DNA of 64,000 nt. Origin: Candidula unifasciata (taxonomy: Eukaryota > Mollusca > Gastropoda > Stylommatophora > Geomitridae). Below the pieces are notes generated by a model. That model was not told where the DNA came from and made no database searches. It saw nothing but the letters and a program-made list of their open reading frames with translations. The stretch covers positions 516,849-580,848 of the forward strand of contig CAJHNH020006902.1 in NCBI GenBank assembly GCA_905116865.2, given 5' to 3'. Shown here one piece after another: positions 30,765 through 41,400 of this stretch. How positions within the stretch are numbered: position 1 is the stretch's first letter; each line of letters starts with the position of its first letter. Position numbers and translations under genes: made by a program.

Positions 30765-32120
30765 TTGGGTAATGCCACATACATCCTAAGGACATTTTTA
30801 GAAAGAGCTATAGAAGTAAAGACTGATTTGAACCTATGCTCCATAAACTATACAAAAGCATTTGACTGTGTGAAGCATGAAGAAGTAATCAACCTGTTAG
30901 AAAAATTAAACAATTAGGAAAAGATCTACGAATAATAAAGAATCTACGAATAATAAAGAATATGTATTGGTAGCAAACAGCAGCTATAAGAATTACCAAC
31001 TTTTTAGGTGCATTTCAGAGCATAAAGAGGTGCGTACGACAAGGATGTGTACTTTCACCTGATTTGTTTTCAATTTACAGTGAATATATTATGAGATACG
31101 CCCGGAATTGTGGTTGGTGGGCACAATATAAACGATTTATGTTATGCTGATGACACAGTCCTGATAGCAAGTCTGAAAGAACTACAAGGAATAATAGACA
31201 TTGTGGTGTTAGAAAGTGGAAGAATGGGCCTTAGTTTGAATAATGAGAAGACAGAAATAATGGTAATAAAAGTCGATAGTGTTATTTTAGGACAAGTACA
31301 GAAATGTCAGTATCTGGGCTCATGGATAACATGGGCACATGGATAACATGGGCACATGGATAACATGGGCACATGGATAACATGGGCACATGGATAACAT
31401 GGGCTCTTGGATAACATGGGCTCATGGATAACATGGGCACATGGATAACATGGGTACATGGATAACATGGGCTCATGGATAACATGGGCACATGGATAAC
31501 ATGGGCACATGGATAACATGGGCACATGGATAACATGGGCACATGGATAACATGGGCTCATGGATAACATCAGATGAAAGATGCATAACTGAGAGAAGAA
31601 GCAGAATAGGACAGGCAAAAACTGCATTTTATAAAATGAAGAACATCTTATGCAATATATCCGTGTCATTGAAGGTTAGAAAAAAGAATTATTGCTTGCT
31701 ACATACATCCAGTTTTAATATATGGCTGTGAATCCTGGACAATCGGTAGGCAGGTTAAACAATTTCTTGAGGCCTAAGAGATGTGGTTTTACAGAAGAAT
31801 GCTTAGAATACCTTGGACAGCCAAAAAAAGCAACCAAAAGGTTTTGAAAGAGGCGGGAGCCCGAAGGAAACTTATCACAGACATCAGAAGGAGACAGTCA
31901 TCATTTTTTGGCCATGTTATGAGAAGAAGGAAAAAAGAACATGTTGTTACCACTGGAAAGATCTGGGGAAGGAGAGAGAGAGAGGAAGACAACGAGAGAA
32001 GATTCTTGACAGTATTATTGCATGGCATAGAGTTGTGTCAGCACACAAACTGATACATGCTGCAGGAGATCGCAGATTATGGAGAGGCATGATCGCCCAC
32101 GCTAGTCGGCAAGGCACCTG
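30765..32120 (+). pseudogene. LINE reverse transcriptase pseudogene with internal minisatellite
   Basis: Recognisable pieces in order: YILRTFLERAIEVKTDL, SINYTKAFDCVKHEEVINLL (RT aspartate block), NDLCYADDTVLIASLKEL (YADD), MGLSLNNEKTEIMVIK and CQYLGSWIT. After the 17-bp array come SDERCITERRSRIGQAKTAF, YKMKNILCNISVSLKVR, WFYRRMLRIPWT and RRRQSSFFGHVMRRRKKEHV. Then TGKIWGRR with GRQREKILDSIIAWH and GDRRLWRGMIAHASRQGT. Stops near 30900-31090 and the array make it non-functional. The same family tail is at 46380-46560. Confidence 0.9.
31307..31567 (+). repeat. 17-bp minisatellite inside LINE coding sequence
   Basis: About fifteen copies of ATGGATAACATGGGCAC (one CTC or TAC variant here and there). 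The flanks read CTGGGCTCATGGATAAC on the left and GGCTCATGGATAACATCAG on the right, so the ancestral reading YLGSWITSDERC was split by amplification of the DNA for its own 'GSWIT'. Confidence 0.95.
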
Positions 32121-32200
32121 ATGATGATGATGAATGCCTGGGTTTTTGTTTCTCCAAAAATAGTGAAAATATGGGGGTGACTGCAGTTAAGCTTATACAA

Positions 32201-32330
32201 GGAATTCCAGAAAATTTTGACTAAAAAGCTCAACAAAATGGGGAAGCAGTAAAACGTGAACATTGTTTTGTTCACGTTTTACTGCTTCCCCATTTTGTTG
32301 AGCTTTTAAGTCAAATTTGTATGGAATTCC
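32201..32330. repeat. Long inverted repeat (hairpin) upstream of DCAF13
   Basis: Arms 32201-32262 and 32269-32330 separated by six bases. The inner 37 bp (32226-32262, AAGCTCAACAAAATGGGG onward) pair perfectly, and the outer 25 bp pair with a few mismatches, ending in GGAATTCC on both sides. It lies about 90-220 bp 5' of the DCAF13 start codon. It could be a foldback MITE, an hpRNA/miRNA-like precursor or part of the element ending at 32385. Confidence 0.85.
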
Positions 32331-32419
32331 TTGGGTTTTTGTTTGGCTAAGCTGGGTTTTTCAAAAAATCCTATTGGCAGCCCTGTCGGACAAAGCAGCA
32401 GTCAAAAACTTCTCTCAAC

Positions 32420-35400
32420 ATGGCGACGGTCTGCAAGAAGAAGAATTTCTCTCTCAAAGTTTTGTCGCGGAATCCAGACAACTACAAACGAGAAACGAAA
32501 TTAGATATTCATAGAGGTATGCTTTTTGATTCTGTTTTACTTGTTTATATTTAAAAAGAGTTTATATATAGGAACACTGAGTAAAATAATGCTAGTCAAC
32601 ACCTAAACTCTAAACTCAACTTTTAAAAAAAAACGTGTTCAGTTTCAGCTGTGTAACACATCGATGCATGATTTAAAAAAAAAAAATAGGTAAAGCATGC
32701 AAAATTAGTTAACTAGTATACTGCAGACCACGGAGATATGAATGTGCAGAAAAAATGGTTGTCTTACTATTCTACTTTTATTAACTATTTCCTAGTTTAA
32801 AAAAAATGGCTATCCTCCGAACTTCGGGCACTAAAGATGGCGGCCGCAAAATATCCTTTTGAACCACAGTCACGTGTCAATTGCGCACTTCCGGCGACTT
32901 AATTTGCTGTTCTCCACCGGTTTTTCGGTGACTACCTCCACGAGATTCCCACGAGCAGCACCTTTCGCGTCTCCTGAAGCTTTGCTTCTGAGTCCTAGCC
33001 ATCTAGTTTAGCCCCAATCCACGCCGTCTGAACAGCCGTGAGGGACTCGTGGCGGTGGTGGTAGTCTCAGGAGAACCGCAAATAAAGTCACGTGACTGTG
33101 GCTTGAAAAGATATTTTGCGACCGCCATCTTTAGTGCCCGAAGTTCAGAGGATAGCCAAAAAAAATTACCCATTAACATGATTAAACAACCATCAATTAA
33201 ATACAAATTTAAAATACTTCACTTAGTTTCAGTTCTGGACATAAAAGGCTGTATCGTTGAAAATTAAATAAAAAGAGAATTGCTTTCTTCTTTGCATTCA
33301 ACAACGGCTGTAGACTTCGTTGGAAAGTTCTGGTTGTTTGCCCACTTCTGGACTCTAGTAGGGACTGGTCCTTTTCCAGGCTATCCTCCGAATAATGGTC
33401 CTAAATTATCAAGGTGAAAAATATACCCTAACAGGGCCTCAGTCACCTGCCAATTACGCACTTCCAGGGACTATAACGCCACCGCCGAATTGTGAACTTC
33501 CTGGGACTATACCGCCGAGAGTATCCCCCACGGCGCTCACGCGGCATGGATTGGGGCTAAACTAGATGGCTAAGGCTCACGAGCAAAAAAAATAAAGGAC
33601 GCTGCAGGAGATGCTGTAGCTGCTGCTCGTGAGTCCCAGCCATATAATTTAGCCCCAAAACACGCCGCGTGAACACAGCGGGAGATATTCTCAGCGATGG
33701 CGGTATAGTCCCAGGAAGTTCACAATTCGGCGGTGGCTTTATAGTCCCCCGAAGTGCGCAATTGGCAGGTGACTAAGGCCCTGTTAGGGTATATTTTCCG
33801 CCTCTATAATTTAGGACCGTTATTCGGAGGATATCCCTTTTCCAGACCCTGACTGTTGCAACTGCATGCAGTTTGCGCATCCGTTTTACAGATCTTGACT
33901 TATTACTATGTAGACTATTAATTCCTTGCCTCTCAGGCAAATGCACTCTGACTTTGAAGGGAACTTCCGATTAGTGGACTCTTCCTTATGACACGTTTTT
34001 AATAGCCAGTGGGTCTCTTCTTGTTTTTCCTACGGGCGTCAATAGGGTCCCGTAACTCACTTGGGGTAGAGAATTTCAATTTTACCAGAAATATTTCATT
34101 TTCAGAAAAACGAAAGTTACGTAAAAGATTTAAGAAGATTTCCAGCCACGTTAAGAGATGGCTAAAAAAAAAGTCAGTACTGTACAACTGTAGCTCTGTG
34201 AAGTTGTTGAAACCTAGGAAAAAAATGCTGGCTTTGGATAGGGCATATAAAAGATGCCTGAGATAATCATGCAGAAAATGACATAACTCAACTGAAATGT
34301 TTTTGCAGAGGAATCCACGGTGCCAAAGCGATATAAAGGTAGGCCACAACATGCATGGAGAAGGGAATTATCAAATGACATCTAAAATAAGATGGGGAGG
34401 ATGCAGAAGCCATGTACTGTAGCAACAGAAAGGGTGGTTTGGTGTGGAACGTATGAGGAGCTTGCTTCAATGGGGGATAAATAGAAACATTTAGAAGAAA
34501 AGGTGTGGCACTTTTATTTTGTACAACACTGGAGGGAAAAATTGATGGCTAGTGTGCAAGAGGTAATCATTGATACAAGGGGGAGATAATATGATGTGAA
34601 CAAATGTCTTACCAAGGAGAGAGAAAAAGTAGAAGATCCAGTCTAGTCAACATTTGTTTTGAAGAAGGCACTTGATTGATTACCAGAAGCAGCAGTGGCT
34701 CCAGTATGTCAACTAACCTGCTTTTTTTGTGTGAATGCCCACAAAGTCCTGGTGACAACCAGTGCCAGTTAGTTTATACAGGGAGATCATCGCCAACGGA
34801 CAGCTCCTTTATAAAACACCACTCTCGTTACAGCATGTCTTGAAGTCTCTCCCTCTAGTCAATACCCCAGCCCTATGTGCTTTCATGGCCAGTGCATCTT
34901 CAGTGTCTTGTATCCACCTTCTCGGTCTGCCTTGTGGTCTAGACTGTACCTTAAATCATTGTTCTCCTGCCGTTTAACGTGGCCAAATAATTCAGATTTT
35001 GGGACAGGGTGCTGTTTATGACCCAGTTCTCCTTTATGCTTAGATCTTGTAGAATATCTGCATTTTTTGTTCTTCTTAGTAATAGACAGATCAGCCACTT
35101 TAAATTTAAATGTTTTGAGTGTTCTTGCAGCCCCACAAAATCCAGAAGCCTACCTCCACCCGTTTGCCTTGGACAGAGAGTACCAGAGAGCCTTGAATGC
35201 CACCAAGCTGGAGCGAGTCTTTGCCAAGCCATTTCTTTGTGGCCTTGAAGGGCACAAAGACAGCATTGAGGTGTTGGCAAAGTTCCCCACTCGGCTCGCA
35301 CACATCCTGTCTGCTGCTTCTGATGGAGAGGTAAGACTGATTGGGGGGGGGGGGGGGGGGAGCTAAAGGACATGTATCTTTTTTGTTGTTGTTGGTCTCT

Positions 35401-38400
35401 CATCTCTCAATATGGCATTAATTTTCAGCCATCTTATGCCAGGCTTTTCATAGACATTTGTTAACTGCTTTAAGAATCAACATGCTAGTTGCTCAGTCTC
35501 TGACAGCAAATGTCTTAAGTTGTAGATGTCAGCTGTTGTCATAGCAATTAGAACTAAGCTCACGTAGTTCTCTTCCTCTCATACCCCCCCTTTCCCCCCC
35601 CCCAGTTTCCCCCCATGCTGAATCCACTTCTAATGCCCCCTTCACATAGGACCAGTGGAATTTAACTAAACTTTTCAAGAACAGTTCACTGCAGACATGG
35701 CCATACATCTGCATTTACAGGACTTTGTCGCAGCCTGAAGGGACAGATACAGCTCTCTCAGCTGATAGGCTTAAAGTTTTCACTAACAGGACCATTGTCT
35801 AGAGTGGAGGCATGCACTTTGCCGGAAATTATGGAGTATAGTTTCATCGGCTGTTTCATTCACCTAATCTAATCCCTAAAAAGTGCTTGCATCTGTTAGA
35901 ATGAGAGTGCTGCTTCCTGTCCACACTGATACCAAGTAACACAATGATCAAGCTGCATAGCTCTGTCTTTCTTCTCTAGACATAAGGCCAGCAGGGTGGT
36001 TTAAGTTGATACCGAAACTTCATGGATATTAACTGGGAGGGATTTTAGGATATAGTTAGGCCATGATTCAGCACATACAAGCTGGCCGAGATTAGGTTTT
36101 TGCCTGCTCATGTTTGCTCCTCAGATTTTTAGTTGTTGCATTTACTAAGGACTCACTTGATACCCAGGGGAAGAATTTGGAGTGTTAAATTGTTACTTTT
36201 CTTCTAGAGAGTCATTGAAGCCGTGTCATCGAGTCATTGAAGCCGTGTCATCGAGTCATTGAAGCTGTGTCATCGAGTCTTTGAAGCCGTGTCATCGAGT
36301 CTTTGAAGCCGTGTCATCGAGTGTCAAGTTAGCCCTGTCTTGGTAATAGACAGATGGCTTGAAAGATCTCTTCCTCCATTTGTTTAATAAATTGTTGTGG
36401 GGAGATGTAAGGATTTTGTTCAGACGGTCTTTCTGATGCATATTTTTCATGATCTTCTATTGCTCAATGCTCATGATATTTCTTCATTGTGGCAGCTGGT
36501 ATCAGGGTAATCTCGTAGGTGATCAAACCATCTTATTTGTAGCCCTTAATGAATTGTATAACTAGAAATACGCACTATAATGATCCTAGAGTGTTTCCCA
36601 TCTATTGTGGCTCTGTTCTTTATAGAATTAAATTTCTTTGGCAGAGTCCATAGGTTTTTTTTTTCTCTTTCGTAATCTTTAATTTCATTAAGTTTTTGTG
36701 TAGTTTCCTGCTGCGCAGTCAGAGCCGCCGGTAAGTGCACATGGAGCTCTTAGGGCTGCTTGGAGCCCTAGTTTGGAGCCACTCTCCTAAAGTGACCAAA
36801 GAGGACAAGTAGAGGACCCTTCTCCACACCTTCGGGCATATTGGGTATAAAGAGCTAGACCTATATTTTGGAGACCAATCAGCACTTGGTGGGTAATGTG
36901 GTCAACATCACGCCGGCCACCTTTACTTCCTAGGACTTTACCTGATACCCACTCAAGGCTGGGTCCACGTGGGAGCCGAGGTCATTTTTAAAGAATAGAT
37001 TTGTGACTAATTAATTTACAATACTTTGTTTCAGATTCGGTTATGGGACCTGTCCACCAAAAAGTGTGTCAGTTCAGTTGTGGCCCACCATGGCCTGGTC
37101 CACGGTCTGTGCTCACATCGGACCGGCCAGTACTTTATCTCGGTGAGTACAACAGCCGGTCACTTGTTCTTCTCTGATGCTGCCCTCACCTTCTTTGGAA
37201 GGTCTGGGAGAAGTGGAGTATCACTCAATGAATGAACAAACTTTATTTTCAGAGTGTCACAAATTGGGCACGCAGGCCCATCTTACATTCCGCCCCTCCG
37301 GACACCTGTCTTTCACACAACAGTTGTATTTTATCAAGACAACATGTTGTGTTCATACAACAATATGATTATTAAGGAAAAAACGTAAAAGCGTGTGTGG
37401 TAAAATGCATACACATGTCCCGCTGCTCACTTGCATACACACATACATACATACATACATACATACATACATACATACATACACACACACACTGTCTGTC
37501 AGGCAGATGCAGTCTGATTTTGAAGAGGACGTCGCTAGTTAGTCACTTTCTATGGCATGCTTGCTAGGGGCCGTTGGTTTGGGTTTGATAGAAAAAAACA
37601 ACTATAAAATGGAACCCTGGAACCCACATGGGGAAACTTCTGCAGGATGCTAATTTTAGAAACAGTTCAGATCATCATCATCAAGTGCTAGCTCCATGTT
37701 ATTGTTTTACTGGATGGATCTCTAGCTCTCCCCTGTTACCATTTTTACAGTGCTTTCATTTAGATTTCCTTTGATCCGTCTATTGATTTTTGTAACAATG
37801 TCTTCTCTTTGCTTGATTCCTGCGTTTTTGTGATGAGAAAATACTAGTTGCCACCAGATATCCAGTGCACCACAAGGAGTCGAAGCGGTATCTTTAAATA
37901 CTCACATGTAATAGTGGCCAACACTCCTTACTCAGAGGAGAGGCATGACGGACAGGTAATCAAACTGCTACTGTCACCAGTGGAATCAGAACACTTTTGC
38001 TGGCTGCTGAAGATGAGGATAGAGCACTTATGAAAATATCCTGAGTGCTGTAAATGCCAGCTCTTAGCTTAGTACCCAGCGTATAACACTCAGTCCCTGT
38101 ATGTATTTGTTTACCCTGCTCACCAGAAATGACATCTCACCGTCACCATGAAAAACTGTTCATTGTGCATTTATGATTCTATTCCCAGTGTGGCCAGGAT
38201 GCAAACATCAAGTTTTGGGGATGTTCAGAAGAAGGCCAGATATCTCCAGACCCCTTGAAAACATTACTTACTAAGGTATTTTTATTGTATTGATGTGTAA
38301 TGTTCTAGTAAATACATAATGTGTATTTATTTAGCAGTTGGCTGAATGTGTCAGACAAGTCACTTTGTGTTGTTATATCTTTTACAGTTGATCTGAACAT

Positions 38401-41400
38401 AGGTAAGAAATCTGGTTTTGTACTTGTATCACAGGTTGTAATGCGTTAAAAGTGCACAAACTAGTGTTGTTATTGTTATATCGTTCTTCTGTCTAGCCAC
38501 ATCTCTGAAGCTTTCACATAATTACTCAGTAGTCTAGTGAAATAGTGTTTCACATCTCAAGGTTTTCTTCTGATGGATCAACTCGGAGGTTGTCGGTATT
38601 AAGACCCACATCGATATTTTGTCCTAGCTATGTTGGCATGTTTGCGAATGAGCTGGTTCATTTGGCTGGACTGATCCCAGGGGGAAAGGGGGGTGGATGG
38701 CAAGGTAGAGGTGATCTATGGGATGAGGTAACTGTATCAAGTAAAATTAAAGTTATTGAGAACCCAAACCTGGAGAAAACGATGCACTGGTCTCTGGGCA
38801 CCACTCAAGGTGTGGTAACCTGTCGTGGCATGTCTTTGAAAATGTGCAGTAAAGGTATTTAAAAGAGTTTATCTTCCTACCTCAGACTAGTATGGATAAA
38901 CTCATGTGAATTATTTGACTTGACCTCAGAATGTGATTTGTTATTCTTCTGGAGAATGCTAGAAATAGGAGAAAAGATTTAAGAGATTTGCGAGAACCAA
39001 ATGAGAGCTTGATCAGACAGCAAGAAAAGCAAGTTAAAAGTGGCATGGCCAGACAAGAGCACTGTGTGGGAGGCCAAAGAGGAAGAGTGAACTGACACAC
39101 AACTGGTGTCGTCAGCCACAATATGCTGCAGGATTTACTGGGGAGGGGATTTGAACACTTATGGACTGAATGGTTCGATGTGCAGTGAGTATGATCCGTC
39201 ATCTAACTAAATTGTCCATCAGTAGCTGTCAGTGCCAGTTTAATCATATTTGTGAGTTAATGTCACTGGTACACCATGTTTGCTATATATATATAGCAAT
39301 CTGCCAACCTTACTGCAAGCTCCTACAGTACAAGTTGAGCAGTGTGAATGTCTCAGCGTCCTGTCCCAGCCTAACTTATTGTGTTGTTTCCCTCCCCTCC
39401 CCCCCTCCAACTGACAGCAAGTATATCAGTGCGTTGACCACCATGAGAAGGAGGACATCTTCGTCACCTGCGGTCAGTCACTGGACGTCTGGATAGGAGA
39501 TCGGTCACAGCCACTGCAGTCATACAAATGGGGACTGGACAGCATGCACTATGTTAGGTTCAATAGGATAGAGGTAAGGCATGTTGTCTGTGGTTTGTAA
39601 TCTACATCCTAGCACATCGGTCGACTCATTCGTGCTTCATCCTGTGATAACGCAGCCATCTCAATGTCTCCATGCTCACCGTACTCAGTAGGATTAATTG
39701 GCATATCTTCTTTGTTTGCACTGCAGCTGCTTTCTGTGAGCTTGTCCTCATTTAATATCTATTTCCAACAGACGGTTCATCATCTTGGACTGAAGCGAAT
39801 GCATTCGGTATGTCTGCCAAGTCCATACTTCTTCCTCCACTAACCACTAGAAACATGGCCATCTTACCGGCTCTTTTATTTCCTTTCGCCCCGACGTAGG
39901 TACAATCAAGAAAATTTCTTGAATTGCAACTTTGGATGCTGTCAACACATTCTTTTGACAGCGGCTGTCTCCGTGGTGATGCCAGACATGTTTGAACTGA
40001 ATTACTATATTCTCATTAAATCTATGCTATGTATGCCTGCCCAGACAGCACCCCGCAGTAGGGTGGTCGTAGCCAAATTTGAGTACAGGTCTAATGAAGC
40101 ATGTCTTAATTCTTTGCAAAGGATCGTTGTGTAGCAAATAAGACCAAAGTTTAGAAGTGGATGAACAGTTGGAAATTCCACCCAAGTTTACAGCTAATGA
40201 ACGGGGGGGAGGTTAGTCTATGAGAAAGACCCCACCCCTGCCTTGTGCTCTTTTACAAGAAGTTTTTTTTTTCCAACACAATCATTACTAAGCAGCTGAC
40301 ACGTGTTTCATGACTAAAAAGTCCAAGATACATATTTGATCCATTTCTTGTCTCCTTTCCAGCTGTAATTTTTATCTCATTATTTCTTACAGACACCACT
40401 CTCTCAATTAGACAACCAATGTAAGGTAGCTATGCAGTGGATAACATCCCACTGTGGAGTTCCTGGAAATAAAAGAGCTGATAAACCAGCTAAGGGATGT
40501 GCAAGTGAAGAACAACCTGACATAAGTCTCTTAACAGAAGAAGATGAGAATAATCACATCATTTAGAAAGCCACCAAAACTGACACAAGATGATTATCAT
40601 ATGAATAATGGACATACCAGAGCAAGTTATTATTATGTCTTAAAACAGGACACGGTGGATTTTGTAGCCACATGTACACAATTTAAAATTGGCAAATCAG
40701 CCATGTGGACTGGCACCTGAGACAACAGATCATTTCCTCCAAGACTGTCCTAAATACAACATTTCCAGGCAAAACTTCTGGACAAGAAAGACACTGGTGG
40801 AAGCCTAAATTTACAGACATGCTAAATGAATTACAACAGACAATAAAGTTCATACTAGAGACAGCCTTGCAGATATAGATAATTTCTTTCAAGCGAACGA
40901 AAAAGAAGAAGAATTCTTTATAAATTGTAACTTCTGAGTCAAGTTCCTCTGCCTAGAAGGGCATCCAGTACTCTCATGTGTTCACTGATATCTGTTGAAA
41001 CTTCAGGTGACACAACCAAATGCAATAAACTGCTTTTTTCTCCCAGACACATCTTGTGGCAGCGGCAGCAGACGATAGAAGTATCATGTTGTATGATACT
41101 CGTGGTTCCTCAGCAGTGCAAAAGGTTGGTTTTTTTCTCATTGTGTCTCATCTGCTACCATTGCTAGGATATTATACAGTTTTTACATTAAACTGGACAC
41201 TTTTCAAACCAACTAAGATGGTTTTTTTAAAATCATCCAGTTTAGTCTAAACAAAATGTTCTAGGGTGTTTGAAAATCATCCACTTTAGTTTGAAAATCA
41301 TCCACTTTAGTTTGAAAATCATCTACTTTAGTTTGAAAATCATCCACTTTAGTTTGAAAAAAAAAACCATCCAGGATAAAGTGAAAATGGAATATATTAA

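Larger units (their letters stand above)
29875..32385. mobile_element. Possible hAT-like element ends bracketing the LINE cluster
   Basis: CAGGGCTGCCAAT at 29875-29887 and its exact reverse complement at 32373-32385 form 13-bp inverted repeats of hAT type. The flanking 8-mers ATGGACAG and TCGGACAA agree at five positions, weak support for an old target-site duplication. The interior is LINE fragments and a hairpin, with no transposase. The two ends could also belong to two separate short elements. Confidence 0.4.

Noticed and set aside
34009..34266. 85-codon basic ORF upstream of DCAF13 exon 2
   Set aside because: Overlaps the end of a repeat C copy and LINE-tail debris; no conserved domain recognised.
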